DNA of 64,000 nucleotides from Nyssa sinensis (lineage: Eukaryota > Streptophyta > Magnoliopsida > Cornales > Nyssaceae). Under the pieces are notes generated by a model. That model ran no database searches. It had not been told where the DNA came from and was given only the letters and a program-made list of their open reading frames with translations. How positions within the stretch are numbered: position 1 is the stretch's first letter; each line of letters begins with the position of its first letter. Where the stretch lies: NCBI GenBank assembly GCA_008638375.1, contig CM018032.1:8907501-8971500 (forward strand), written 5' to 3'. The translations under genes were made by a program, and so were the position numbers. Of the stretch, positions 21,986 through 33,965 are shown piece after piece.

Positions 21986-24659
21986 TTTTCTTAATCCTTG
22001 TTTTGGTTGTGTACACACATTTGTCGTTTCCAAGGACAATCATGGTTGGGTCATTTTCCTCCTTAAAATTGGCAAATGATCTGCGCAATCTCAGCACTTG
22101 TGCTTGTTTGGAAGTAGAGTTGTTTGGAAGTAGAGAAAAAAAGAAGAGAGAATTTTAAAAAGAAAATAAAAGAGAAGAAACTAAAAGAAATAATTCATTT
22201 TTATCTTGTTTGATAATTTATGAGAGAATAGAAAAGAAAGTCATTATTTCTTGTTTGAATAATTAGTGGAAAAGAAAAGAAAAGAAAGTAAATTATAAAA
22301 ACTCATTTGACAATTATATCTTTTTTTTCTTTTATGTTTAGAATTCTTAATTCTTTTATTTATGAGTATTTTTAATATTTTAAAAAAAATCATTAAAATA
22401 TTTTTTCTCTCTCCAGATCTCTTAATTTTTGAAAAATCGGAAAACATGACTAAGACTTTCAAACTTTTTCTTCTAATCTCTTCTATTCTTTCCTTTTTTT
22501 TTTTTCTATTAAAATTTTTCTAAGGAGAGATTTATCTATCTTCTAATCTCTAACATCTCTCGCTATGTATGACATAACCACTCTCTCGTCCTTGTAATCA
22601 CTTCAAACATCCTCGGCTCTTATTTTGCTTCAAAGACAAGCCTTGTCGTAAATATTTAAAATTAAATAAACCGTTTGAAGCTGTAATCCTGGAATTTTAG
22701 AGATTCACACGTTTCCTCCTTAAATTTGTCCCAACATCTTTTTCGCTGAGATTCAGTATCTTGTCTCTACAAAATGCACCACCGTCAACGATGCCTCTAG
22801 TAATCAGTTTGTCTCCTTCACAATTGTCAGCTGTGTGACTAAGCAACATTATCATCCGTACTCATAGAAACAAGACTTTTTCTTTTTACAATTATTTTTT
22901 TTTACTTTGTTATTTTGGTGCGGTGATATCTTACGTCATACAATGTCAATTTATACGGCACAATAATGATGCTAGTTCTTTAGATTGAAAACTCGATCTG
23001 TGACGATGGTATTATGTTAGTTCTTTAGATTGAAAACTCGGTCCGTGATGATGGTATTAGATGTTAGTACCGTAGGGGAATGTAATTCTTTACCACTATA
23101 TTATATAGAGTTTTTTTCAAAAAATTAAGCGTCCCCCCCCCCCCCCCCAAAAAAAGTTTTTTATATTTTAAAACAAGATCCCTTTAAAATTATTTTTTTT
23201 CTTTTTGCCCCCCTCAATGTATGGTCTAGATCCGTCACTGGTATTAGAGTTAAGGTTTTACCTGTGCTAAAGTGAAGATGTTCATATCTTATATCAGATG
23301 CAGACGATGTTCAAAATGAACTTATAAAGACAGGACAACACAATTCTAAAAGAAATATAATTTTTTTTGGCATGACATAAAGTTTTTTAAATATCTCTTT
23401 CTTTAATTGGAATTTTTGTCTAATTTATAAATATTTTTATATTAATAATTTTAATTACTTATCAAAAATTTGATTGATTAATATTAATTTTTTTAATATT
23501 TCATTGAATTTTTAATTTATGATTGAACTTTTAGAAGAAGAAAAAAATTATCCCCCCCCAAAAAAAAAGTATTATTCCCAATCCCGTCCCTAGTTTAAGG
23601 GACCTAGGGACAAACATGTGAAAGTGTATTGACAGACAAAAGGAGAGTGGGAACTAGGCTGCATGTATAGTACCCCATTTTTAATCTTGTTTTAATCATT
23701 TGTAATAACTAGAGAAAACTTGCGCTTTCAAACAATTTTCTGGCATACTTCTCGGGCAGGTTAGATGGCATATTCTATAGAACCTCCACCTCCTTTTTTT
23801 GATCCAAGGTTAATTTTTTTTTTTTATAACCAGGATCGATTCTACTAACGGCAATTTTCGGTGGCAGGATAATAAATTAAAGTCTCTTTTTATGGTTATT
23901 TTGCACAAATTTTTACTTGTGAAAAAAGTGATTCCAAAAGAGAGTTGCATTTTATGAACTTCGAATCAAAGTCTTGGTTTTCTAATATGTCTTTCTTGTT
24001 TAATTGACAAGTCTAGGTCAAGTAGTGAGCAATTATTCTGCGGTCCGATTAAAAGTCACGTGTGCAATCGTGTATAATAATAGATGTACACGTGATCTAT
24101 CATCTAACTATTAGGACCATTAAATTAAAAATGTTAAATAATTTTTCATCAAGCAATATCCTAAATTTTACTCTGAGACGTTCTTTATTGAATTTTTCTT
24201 TTTTCGGAGAAGGATACATTGATTTTATATATTACATTGAGGCCAATAAATATCGGACACATGTGCAAAATAAGTGGAGGGTACTTGTTGACTTGAATGG
24301 AATATAGGGGGGGTTAATGGTTTTTGTTTTTTATGAATGACACGTGGCAAGATAATCTATAATTATTACAATTAATCCTCCAACGTAAGCCTAAGCCAGT
24401 AACCTTTGTTGGAGTGAGGGAGGGGTTAATGCTGTAATCAATGTAATCATTAATTACAATTTGCAACAAATTGTTTTCAATTTGATTAGGAACTCTTCTA
24501 AGTGCACTCACTGGTAGGAGGAGTGAGATAAAAAAAGATTATGCTTGCTTGATATGCTTTTGCCTCGTATGCTTTACATTTTTCAATCTTTGCATGGCAT
24601 TTTCAAAGCATATACCTAAAAAGCAGCATTCTGTTATATCAATTCAAGAAAGAGACCTA
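21986..24659. other. Intergenic
   Basis: No gene found. It holds a purine-rich patch at 22120-22290, a duplicated sentence of about 50 bp beginning TAGTTCTTTAGATTGAAAAC (22973 and 23020), a C run joined to an A run at 23131-23154, and a second C8-A9 junction near 23552-23568 before CCCAATCCCGTCCCTA. The latter two look like degraded retroelement ends, but I cannot name a family. Confidence 0.4.
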
Positions 24660-24666
24660 ACAAATA

Positions 24667-24959
<293 letters not shown>

Positions 24960-25480
24960 GGTAATTTAAATTAATTTTTTTAAAAAATATTTTTGATAAT
25001 TATTTTTTTTAAAATTTTTTTGAAATAATACAGACTTTTCTTAATTTTATTGACAAATTATAAATACATTTCATTCAATAAAGTTTTTTCCTTCTCAAAA
25101 TAGTCAATTTTCATCATTTTTTTTTTAAATTTGACTAATTTTTTTTCTAACGTTTTTTGCCTTTTCAAATAAATATTAACTTAAAATATTCTTTATCTAA
25201 AAAAAAGTTATTTATCTTAAATTTATTGTTTTATAAAATAAAAGAATTCTTTTAAAAAAAGTTAAAAAAAATTAGTGAAAAAATTACAAATACAATAAAA
25301 ATAAAAAAGACACTTTTGTCATTTTCAAACAAATTTAGGTTAGAGGGAAGATAATTGTAATTTGTCAGTAAAAATAAAAAATGTTATTATCATTTCAGAA
25401 ATCTCTTAAGAGATTTTTGTAATTATTAAAAATTTTCGACAAGATCAGTATAATTTATCATAAATTTTTTTTTTAATTAT
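24960..25480. repeat. AT-rich dispersed repeat, copy 1
   Basis: Shares ordered blocks with 34330-34850: a TTTTGATAA region, AAAGTTATTTA(T/C)TTAAA, TTTATATAAAAT(G)AAA-AGTTCTTTTAAAA, a (T/C)ATTT-AAA block, and a 3' part with AAATCTC and TTAAAAACTTT-like words ending TAGTATAATTTA. The two copies are in the same orientation. There are no coding words. Confidence 0.5.
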
Positions 25481-25844
25481 ATATATATATATATATTAAA
25501 ATTTGACATATTTTACAAATAATATCACAATAATTCTCTAATATGAAATTGTGTCACATATCAAAATTTAATATGTATGAGTTTATAAATAAGTTTTTAT
25601 TTCCAATAAATACATAGTTCTTGAGAATGTCTTTCAACACTCGAGAATGCCAAATTATAAATCTGCTTCACTTGAATGAGATTCATCGCAAGTATTAAAA
25701 CTATCATCCTAAAATTGTCTGTAAGGTCGTTGTTCTTCTAGTCATGATCAAACTGGACTTTTTTACTTACATATTGCATCCGTAATTATACCTCCCTTAT
25801 CTCTAAGCCTCCACCGTCAACATCATTCATTGAGCACAGCTGTC

Positions 25845-25877
<33 letters not shown>

Positions 25878-26198
25878 TACGTAACATACGTACACACACA
25901 CATACGTACACAATGTGCATGTGCATATCCTAAATATACATACATATATATATATATATCTTAGACCCACACATACATACACACACATTTGTATGTGTAT
26001 GTCAAATCTTAGATATCCTAAATTTAAAATATTAGCTCACCTCTTTCCAAGAAAAAGATAATTATAATATTAGTGTCGGTGAAGGGTGATGAGTTAAAAA
26101 TTGTAAAATAAAGATTTATTATGTTCAAATTGGTATAGGGAAGAAGGATGGATGAAGTTTCTGTAATTGTAGGAAGAAAGGGAAGGGAGGGAAAAAGT
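25481..26198. other. Intergenic with (TA)n and (CA)n microsatellites
   Basis: TA runs at about 25482-25497, 25846-25867 and 25943-25959, and CA/ACAT-rich stretches between 25868 and 25990. No gene or other feature is recognised. Confidence 0.5.
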
Positions 26199-26201
26199 GA
26201 A

Positions 26202-26510
26202 AGGGATCACTTTTCCTTTTGATTCATTACTTCTTTTTTTTTCCTCCCCTAAAAGTTGATGGACAAGAAGGAAATTAATGATTTATTTGTTTCTTTTCCC
26301 TCTCTTCAATAATTCATACATATCTTTCTATATTAAAGTCTTTGTACGAGTTCATCAAAGGGATCACTTTTCCTTTTGATTCATTCCTTTTTTTTTTTTT
26401 CCTCCCCTAAAAGTGGATGGAAAAGAAGGAAATGAATTATTTATCTGTTTCTTTTCCCTCTCTTCAATAATTCATACATATCTTTCTATATTAAAGTCTG
26501 CGTACAGCTA
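26202..26510. repeat. 157-bp tandem duplication
   Basis: The segment starting AGGGATCACTTTTCC at 26202 is repeated from 26359 with the same internal order: T run, CCTCCCCTAAAAGT, GAAGGAAAT, CCCTCTCTTCAATAATTC, CTATATTAAAGTCT. There are only a few differences, so the duplication is fairly recent. Confidence 0.85.
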
Positions 26511-27172
26511 ATCCTTCGATTACCATACACCATGCAGTTTGGAGTTTTGACCAGCAGCTGAAATGACTTGTTTTCCTTAACAAAAAAAGTAAAGAGAAAA
26601 GTCTCAATTACCGTTAGATACAGTGTCGGCCGAGAGCTCTACAATTCGTGCAGTTTTTTGGCTATGTCAGAATCTCTTAATAGCCTGAGCTGTTAAATCG
26701 GGTACCAGCAGAAGAGTACAAGAAGTCGTCCTGAGAATACGTTGAGCTCCCATGACCTAATGTTCAGCACATAACATTTCCAGAGATGAGATGATCACTT
26801 GTGTAAGTGGTGGTACGACTTGAGGTATTGATGACCTGGAACTTATCTGATCGTTTCAGATTTTCAGACACATGTTGTGACATGAATGGAGGGAGCTAAG
26901 GCCCGGGGATAATTCCCCCCTCCCTCAATTTTTTTTTTCAAATATATTCCTTTAATTTATATATTTTCTCCCAAGATCTACTTGTTTTATACTTTACATT
27001 TATTCTAAATTTAATTTGGAATTTTTACTGATTTCTAAATTTTTTTTATATCAAGGAATTCAATTTCTTATAAAAAATAATTTAAATAAATATTAAATTT
27101 TAAACAATTTTAAATTTATAATCAAACATTTAATTAAAAAATTATTTTATTAAAATAAACTCTTAGCTCTGT
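26511..27172. other. Intergenic
   Basis: No gene. A C-rich/T-rich junction (26915-26940) followed by AT-rich DNA resembles the retroelement-like ends near 23131 and 23552. Confidence 0.35.
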
Positions 27173-27173
27173 C

Positions 27174-27372
27174 TCGTGTCTTGATTTTAGATCAAGTTCA
27201 TACAAAAATCTGTCACGTAACATCAAATTTTGTACCGTGTCTTGATTTTAGACCAGACCAAGTTCATACAAAAATCTGTCACGTGACGTTTTATCAAATT
27301 TTGTACCGTGTCTTGATTTTAGACCAAGTTCATACAAAAATCTGTCACGCGACATTTTATCAAATTTTGAAT
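27174..27372 (+). repeat. Three-copy minisatellite, 61-71 bp unit
   Basis: Each copy runs from GTGTCTTGATTTTAGA through AAGTTCATACAAAAATCTGTC to ATCAAATTTTG. Copies begin at 27176, 27237 and 27308. The middle copy has an extra small duplication (GACCA). Open frames here follow from the repeat and encode nothing recognised. Confidence 0.85.
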
Positions 27373-28282
27373 ATTCGACACCGTCTCTATCGAAGTTGGT
27401 TGTAAATGTGACATCTAGATTAAATGCGATGTGAACCGGGAATTGCAAGATTTTAAAGTAAAATTGTTCTAAGACGTGACAGTTCTCTTGCATTTGGTGA
27501 GGAAATTTTGGACAAGCCGTACGTTAATTTTCTCTAGAAAATGTGAGAGAGAGAAGTTGAAATCGAACAAACATCTCTTCTTTCCAGATCTAATGCCGCT
27601 TTATTTTACTTCTAACCACTTTCTATCTAAAAAGATTGTATTAGTTGAGTTTCTACCTAACTCTTTGTCGTTTGTCTCAGTTTTTCACCATGTTGAAGGG
27701 ATTTATGAATGAAAATAGTTTTTAAAATGACGATTTGTCTAACAACTTTAGTTTGGTAAATAATATTTATTTTATCTATTTTTTATATTTTTTTTATTTG
27801 TTTCACTGAGGTAAGAAAAAAAAAAAAAACCTCTTTTAACTCTTCTGAATATGTTGGTAATTGCATCAGATGATTGATGCCACATGAAACATGCAAAAGG
27901 AAAGAAGTTATCTATTGAATCCGTATCGTGTCATTATTTAATGTGATATAATAATTTTTTATTTATATTTTATATTTTATATTTATGATATAATTTCTAA
28001 AAAATGATAAAAATTATGGAAACTGACGTACATATCACATTAGATAATGAAGCATCACCACGGTAGGGATTGACAACTAATCTAAAAGTAATGCTATATG
28101 TTCTCAATTTATATTCTTAATGTGATGATGTGTCTAGTATATGATTATTTTAGATTCCACAATATGTAATTTCTTATATTATCATATCTTGACATATCAT
28201 ATAAAGATTTAAGTGGAGATCTCTAGCAGTTTCCCTATCTAAGTAATTGTTTGGTGAGTTCTTGAGTAATGCAAAAGGTTAA
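27373..28282. other. Intergenic
   Basis: AT-rich, no convincing reading frame and no repeat structure noted. Confidence 0.4.
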
Positions 28283-28424
28283 TAATTTATATCTCCAATA
28301 TAATGTATCGCAATATGATAATTTTAAAAATCAATATATCCCGACACATGTCATTGAAATATAATTGAGAATCTTTAACATTTTTCGTACCTCGTTAGTT
28401 CTTAATCATTTTATCAATGAACAA

Positions 28425-28486
<62 letters not shown>

Positions 28487-28869
28487 GTCACAATCCAGTA
28501 ATATTTTGTGAAGAGATGAACATGTTGATTTTTTAAACTTGAATCTTCTCCATTACTAATTTTTTTCAAATTTCTCTAAGGTAGCTTAGATGCATGATAT
28601 ACCATGTACCATTGAAATATTTTTTAGTAAATATAGGTTATGACATGCATCAAAACTCACATTGAGAGAAATTGTAATAGAGAAGATCCTCATCCCATGT
28701 ATCACATATCTTAATTCGATATATCACAATATAATAATTTTAAAAATCACATCTTATTGAACCAAAAATTGCTATTTCCTTACACACGTCATTAGAATAT
28801 AATTGAAAATCTCAAACAATTTTCATGGTTATTTCTCATTAGTCTAATCATTATATTAATGAACACTGC

Positions 28870-28918
<49 letters not shown>

Positions 28919-28965
28919 CACTCCAGTAATATTCTGTGGAGACATGAACATGCTGATTTGTGACT
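28283..28965. repeat. Direct duplication carrying paired (TC)n(TA)n microsatellites
   Basis: Block 28283-28550 is repeated as 28706-28965. Both contain, in order, a TAT(C)GCAATAT-AATTTTAAAAATCA word, CA(C/T)GTCATT(A/G)AAATATAATTGA, ATCATT-TAT(C)AATGAACA, a compound (TC)n(TA)n tract (28429-28486 and 28870-28918), and CCAGTAATATT(C/T)TGTG followed by GATGAACATG-type sequence. Divergence is moderate. Confidence 0.75.
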
Positions 28966-29680
28966 CGTCAAAATTGGTTGGTGAAAATTAATTCAAAGCA
29001 AATCATTTGATACTCACGTTAACATTATCAAGAAAATTCAAACTGTTCTTTTAGTTAGCATGTGCAATCATTTAATGGGGGGTGGGGGGGGGGGGGAGGG
29101 GTTTGAAAGTAAAATATTTATCATTTTCCTAGCAAATAAAATAATAATAATAATAATCACCCTCATTTTTCTATCTTTCTGAAGCAATAAAATTAAAATT
29201 ATTCAGAATAAGCTAAATAATAATTGGTCGTGTTTTGTTTGGTAATGGTAATGGTACGTTGGTCTTTGCCTCGCTTTGCTTGGTCTCATTTAGATGATAA
29301 AACTAGTCAGCTTTGGCCAAAAAGAAGGTTGGTTCAGCTATAGCATCCCCAAAGAAAAACAAAAGCAAAGTTACCATAGGCCCATAGAAACCAAAACCAT
29401 GCATATTCTGAATATGACATCCTATACAATCACACACACACATATAATATCAACAAACACACGTACAATCACACAGATACACATACAATATCAACAAACA
29501 CACATACAATCACAATCACACACACATACACATACACATACAATATCAACAAAAATATAAAAAGAAGAATATAATCTTTGCTTCATGCTTGGATAACAAA
29601 TGAGAAAATAGAGATTATAATCTTCTCATCTTATTTATGAACAATAGAAGAAAGGAAAAAAAATAATTATATATAATGTT
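28966..29680. other. Intergenic with G run and (CA)n-rich segment
   Basis: A run of G is at 29076-29101 and ACACACATACAAT-type repeats are at 29425-29545. No supported gene. Confidence 0.5.
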
Positions 29681-30038
29681 TGTTGAAAATTGGAGGGCGA
29701 GAGGGCCCAACTCTAAATTAGTTCTATTTTTAAAACTCATGTGTAAGGAGAGGGTGAGAGGGCTCTTATATATAGACCAGAGGAGCTAGAGACGGGCGAT
29801 GTGGGACAATCCAACACGCCCCCTGGACCACATTGCTGGCGGAGGGAAGGCAGGTGAGCGGCCCCGTGCAGCTAGCCCAAAGTTAGAGCTCTGGTCTGGC
29901 TCTAATACCATGTTGAAAATTGGAGGCCCAACTCTAAATTAGCTCGATCCTTAAAACCCAGGTGTTAAGGAGAGAGAGAGAGGACCCTTATATATAGATC
30001 AGAGTAGCTAGAGACGGGTAATATGGGACAATCCAACA
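29681..30038 (-). mobile_element. Complete TRIM retrotransposon, 358 bp
   Basis: Two direct terminal repeats at 29681-29816 (136 bp) and 29911-30038 (128 bp), both beginning TGTTGAAAATTGGAG and ending CCAACA, flank a 94-bp interior. Read on the - strand, the interior begins with TGGTATTAGAGCC at 29898-29910, a one-mismatch match to an initiator-Met tRNA primer site. It ends with a purine-rich CCAGGGGGCG next to the other LTR. The LTR holds a TATATATA box (about 29767 and 29989 on +). There is no coding sequence. The 5-bp flanks are ATGTT and ATTTT, a possible target duplication with one mismatch. Confidence 0.9.
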
Positions 30039-30361
30039 ATTTTAATGTTAAAATCGGTATTATAAAATACTTACTAAAAGACTCACTCATTCCTTCCGTA
30101 TCCTTTTATTTTTGGGGAAGAATAAATTAGATAAAATAAGGGTTAAAAAATTTATCCATCTCCCTTCATCTTTTTTTTTTTTTTTTTCTCCTCTAATTTT
30201 AAACCAAATAAAAAATAACATATCTTATTTCCTTTTCTTCTCTTTTCTTTTTAAATCACTCAATCTAAGCAAAAGTGTAATAATATTACATGGTGAAATA
30301 TCACATTAAAAATATAAATTAATACACATAACATTTTTCATATATATATATATATATATAT

Positions 30362-30425
<64 letters not shown>

Positions 30426-30800
30426 GCCTGGTCCCTGCCGCGACAAAAATCATAAAAGAGTTAGGCATCCCCACACGTTTTCAAAATTCTGCTACAAAAA
30501 AAACTCATATAAACAAAGAGGAAGACTTTCAGTTTGAATTATTGCATCACAGAAGATATAAATAAGAATAGTCACACTATTACTTTATTCCTTTTCTTAG
30601 CATGCAGCCTCAAGTGCCAACTACTAAACAATACCCATTCTAGTCAAATTGATGCAACAGTCAATTAAAGACAACCCATTCAAACTTTGATGTGAGATAA
30701 TTTTATTTTATTTTATTTATTTAATCTTTTACTAGGGTGTAATACTATTTTAATTACATTTTACCATGAGTAATTTAAGTGTTAAAAGGTAAAGAGCTAA
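30039..30800. other. Extensin upstream region
   Basis: Contains a compound (TA)n(GA)n microsatellite at about 30341-30422. Below it lies AT-rich DNA that should include the distal promoter of the extensin gene. No other gene is seen. Confidence 0.55.
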
Positions 30801-30802
30801 GC

Positions 30803-30809
30803 TATATAA
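30803..30809 (+). promoter_or_regulatory. TATA box of the extensin gene
   Basis: TATATAA lies 57 bases before the start codon, in the right place for transcription to begin near 30835 and leave a short leader of about 30 bases. Confidence 0.75.
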
Positions 30810-30865
30810 AGGATAGAGAGGATTGCTTAAGAGCATAACCAAAAAACCCCACTTTGTAGTGAAAG

Positions 30866-32092
30866 ATGGGAAGAAAAAGGATGGGGTCTACAATGGCCTC
30901 TCTCATTGCCACTCTCCTAGTGCTGATTGCGTCTCTAAGCTTGCCATCACTAACCACAGCAGACTACCCCTATTCATCTCCACCACCACCACCTCCTAAG
31001 AAGTACCCACCACCTCCTCCTCCCCCTTACCATTACAAATCACCACCACCACCTCCTCCAGTGCACTCGCCACCACCACCGGTTTACAAGTATAAATCTC
31101 CACCTCCTCCAGTGCACTCACCACCACCACCAGTTTACAAGTACAAATCTCCACCACCACCGGTTTACAAGTATAAATCTCCACCTCCTCCGGTCCACTC
31201 ACCACCACCACCACCACCAATTTACAAGTACAAATCTCCACCACCACCTCCCCCAGTTCACAAGTACCCACCACCTTCACCCAAGAAACCCTACAAGTAT
31301 AAGTCTCCTCCACCACCTACAAAACCTTACAAGTACAAGTCTCCACCACCTCCACCAGTTTACAAGTCTCCACCCCCACCCCCACCCAAGAAGCCCTACT
31401 ATTACAAGTCTCCTCCACCACCAACTCCAGTTTACAAATACAAGTCTCCACCACCACCCCCACCCAAGAAGCCCTACTATTACAAGTCTCCTCCACCACC
31501 AACTCCAGTTTACAAATATAAGTCTCCACCACCACCAACTCCAGTTTACAAATATAAGTCTCCACCACCACCACCACCCAAGGAGCACTACAAATACAAG
31601 TCTCCACCACCACCACCCCCCAAGGAGCACTACAAGTACAAGTCTCCACCACCACCACCCCCCAAGGAGCACTACAAGTATAAGTCTCCACCACCACCAC
31701 CACCCAAGGAGCACTACAAATACAAGTCTCCACCACCACCACCCCCCAAGGAGCACTACAAGTACAAGTCTCCACCACCACCACCCCCCAAGGAGCACTA
31801 CAAGTATAAGTCTCCTCCTCCTCCTACTCCAGTTTACAAATACAAGTCTCCACCACCACCACCACCCAAGAAGCACTACAAATACAAGTCTCCACCACCA
31901 CCACCCCCCAAGGAGCACTACAAGTACAAGTCTCCACCACCACCACCCCCCAAGGAGCACTACAAGTATAAGTCTCCTCCTCCTCCTACTCCAGTTTACA
32001 AATACAAGTCTCCCCCACCGCCGGTGTACAAGTCACCACCCCCACCTCACCATTACCTCTACACTTCACCTCCTCCTCCTCACCACTACTAA
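30866..32092 (+). CDS. Classical extensin (hydroxyproline-rich cell-wall glycoprotein), 408 aa
   Basis: Structural protein of the plant cell wall. The signal peptide covers about residues 1-32 (hydrophobic core [18 protein letters not shown], ending TTA before DYPYSS). The rest is Ser-Pro(4-6) blocks, sites for proline hydroxylation and arabinosylation, separated by Tyr/Lys/His spacers (VYKYK, PYYYK, EHYKYK). The many Y-x-Y motifs are the known places for isodityrosine cross-links. The C-terminus [14 protein letters not shown] is typical of the family. Residues 232-315 are six perfect-length 14-residue units ([14 protein letters not shown]), with three more related units after a spacer. The first ATG was chosen; in-frame ATGs at codons 6 and 10 are alternatives and all keep the signal peptide. 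The frame is uninterrupted. The W/G-rich - strand frame is a shadow of the repeats. Confidence 0.95.
   Translation: MGRKRMGSTMASLIATLLVLIASLSLPSLTTADYPYSSPPPPPPKKYPPPPPPPYHYKSPPPPPPVHSPPPPVYKYKSPPPPVHSPPPPVYKYKSPPPPVYKYKSPPPPVHSPPPPPPIYKYKSPPPPPPVHKYPPPSPKKPYKYKSPPPPTKPYKYKSPPPPPVYKSPPPPPPKKPYYYKSPPPPTPVYKYKSPPPPPPKKPYYYKSPPPPTPVYKYKSPPPPTPVYKYKSPPPPPPKEHYKYKSPPPPPPKEHYKYKSPPPPPPKEHYKYKSPPPPPPKEHYKYKSPPPPPPKEHYKYKSPPPPPPKEHYKYKSPPPPTPVYKYKSPPPPPPKKHYKYKSPPPPPPKEHYKYKSPPPPPPKEHYKYKSPPPPTPVYKYKSPPPPVYKSPPPPHHYLYTSPPPPHHY
31559..31810 (+). repeat. Six tandem 42-bp units in the extensin coding region
   Basis: Each unit begins TCTCCACCACCACCACC and ends GAGCACTACAA(A/G)TA(C/T)AAG, with exact 42-bp spacing and very few silent differences. 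This suggests recent unequal exchange or slippage. Confidence 0.95.
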
Positions 32093-32112
32093 GGAATAAC
32101 TTTAGTTTGAAG

Positions 32113-32386
32113 GTAAGTTTAATTAAGCATATATAATTGAATTTACTATATATGCCTTAATTGCATTGCATTGTGAAAACTAAATATTTACTTGGTCTTC
32201 CACGAAAAGAAGGTACTTTTGTAAGTGCTTATGCTGCTTATCAACAGGCAAAACACTTCTTCATGCTGCATTTTATCTATATATATATATATATATATAT
32301 ATATTAGTTAAATTTAACTACTACTAAATTTTCTAAGAATTGTACACTAAATGGTCCAATGACAGAAACCCAATATATTCTTGCAG
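32113..32386 (+). other. Probable intron in the extensin 3'UTR
   Basis: AAG|GTAAGT donor 20 bases after the stop codon and a TATTCTTGCAG acceptor at 32386, with AT-rich intron body including a (TA)n run at 32279-32304. Some extensin genes are known to have an intron just after the stop codon. The downstream exon (32387 onward) has AATAAA-like words near 32412 and 32475. Confidence 0.6.
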
Positions 32387-32578
32387 TTGTAGAAAAGGAG
32401 AATATCAAAATAAAGAAAGGAAGTGTTGCAGAGCTTTTTAGAGAGAGAAGGAAAGCGACAAGCAGAGGAAGAAGAATAATAAAAAGCCAAACGAAGGATT
32501 GGGGTTCATTATTTTCATGTATTGTTTATAGTTGTAGTTTACTGGTTCATGCATGCATCTGTATGTGTAAAATCATGA
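32387..32578 (+). other. Probable extensin 3'UTR exon and flank
   Basis: Sequence after the inferred acceptor, purine-rich to about 32500. The open frame through here (32359-32601) spans the acceptor and shows no domain, so I read it as untranslated. Confidence 0.4.
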
Positions 32579-32915
32579 CGTGGAATTATCAATTCATCTA
32601 AAAGTTTAAGTTATTAGAGCGGGTGTAACTTTATTATTATACGCGTATATGTGTGAAAATTTGAGCCTACATGTGTTAATTTATATTCTTTAATACGCCC
32701 CCTCACGTGTGGTGAGTTTGAGCCTACATGTGTTAATTTATATTTTTCAGGGTGACGATGAGATTTGAACTTAGGACTTTTAGTCTGTTTTGATACCATG
32801 TGAAACTATCAACTCATCTAAAAATTTAAACTATTAAAGAATGTGTAACTTTATTATTATATGCCTAAATGTGTGGAAGTTTTGACCTCTTGACAAGCAC
32901 TGAGGTCATTTATAT
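32579..32915 (-). mobile_element. Second TRIM-like element
   Basis: Terminal repeats of about 115 bp start at 32579 (CGTGGAATTATCAATTCATC) and 32799 (TGTGAAACTATCAACTCATC), 220 bp apart, and share AACTTTATTATTATA. Just before the second repeat the complement of TGGTATCAAAACAG (PBS-like, - strand) occurs at 32785-32798. CGCCCCCTCAC near 32695 gives a purine tract on the - strand. A word of about 25 bp (GAGCCTACATGTGTTAATTT) is also repeated at 32663 and 32720. Confidence 0.6.
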
Positions 32916-33005
32916 AATAAAATAATAGATTTCTCTAATTTCTCCTCTCTTTGTTTCCTTTTTTTCTTTATTTTATAGTATTATATATATATATATCTAT
33001 ATCTA

Positions 33006-33036
<31 letters not shown>

Positions 33037-33167
33037 TCTAATAGTCTTCCAATTGTCATAATTCTTTTAAGATCTTGTGTTATTGCAAATTTTTTCGGAG
33101 TGGCCTGAATCCTGATATACGTGCATATACATATTTTTTCAGTACAATCTTTAGCTTCAAAGTAAGT
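32916..33167. other. Intergenic
   Basis: AT-rich with (TA)n tracts around 32983-33036. Nothing else recognised. Confidence 0.4.
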
Positions 33168-33430
33168 CACTGCAAGAAATGAGTTTTTTTTGGGCGCAAA
33201 CTCACCGTCGGTTATAAACTCGTTAGTTACACTCAATATTTACAATGAAAAAAATTAAATAGCAAAATTATAGTAAAAAAACGATGGCATGTTTTCGGAC
33301 GCCTCAAGTTGTCGGAATTAATTAACTCTTATCGACCAAAATATTTACTGTCAGTAATATTTTACCTACCATTTATTCATAAATAAAATATGTACCGTCG
33401 GACGCTTCACTCGGCTTGTTGTTTCACATC
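33168..33430 (+). mobile_element. CACTA-type terminal fragment
   Basis: CACTGCAAGAAATGAG at 33168 has the form of a CACTA/En-Spm terminus, followed by subterminal-like ACCGTCGG and GTCGGA words. The opposite end and a transposase were not found, so this is a fragment or a small derivative. Confidence 0.4.
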
Positions 33431-33626
33431 AGGAGTGCTTAAATGGATGAATTGGAAACAAATATTCCAAACTTTGTTAATTGTTACAGAGTAATTCTTG
33501 ATCTTATGTAAAAAAGGAAAGTTACATTAGTTTTTATAATTGAGAGATTTGAAAAGGTTTTGATGTACCTATGCAATTTTACCAGTCCTTAAGTAGAGAG
33601 TTGTTTTCGCAATTCCAAATCATAAC

Positions 33627-33702
<76 letters not shown>

Positions 33703-33928
33703 ACATTATCATGAACAAGTGCCTGAATTTTTTACAAGACTTGGGGACACGGGTGGACCAAGTCAATTTTTATTTTGGGCACTGAAGTTAATCATAATAT
33801 CTATTTTATTAGAACGTGAAACCTGTCATGTGCATGTTATACTCAACAACCATATCCCAATTTTTTTTTTTTTTTTTATTTTTGTCTAAATGATTGTGTC
33901 TGAAAATGACAGGCTCCATAAACCTATG

Positions 33929-33965
<37 letters not shown>

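Noticed and set aside
31277..31960. Long - strand open frame of 227 aa, rich in Trp, Gly, Val and Leu
   Set aside because: It is the reverse reading of the extensin proline-codon repeats (CCA/CCT/CCC read as TGG/AGG/GGG). There is no start context, domain or independent support.
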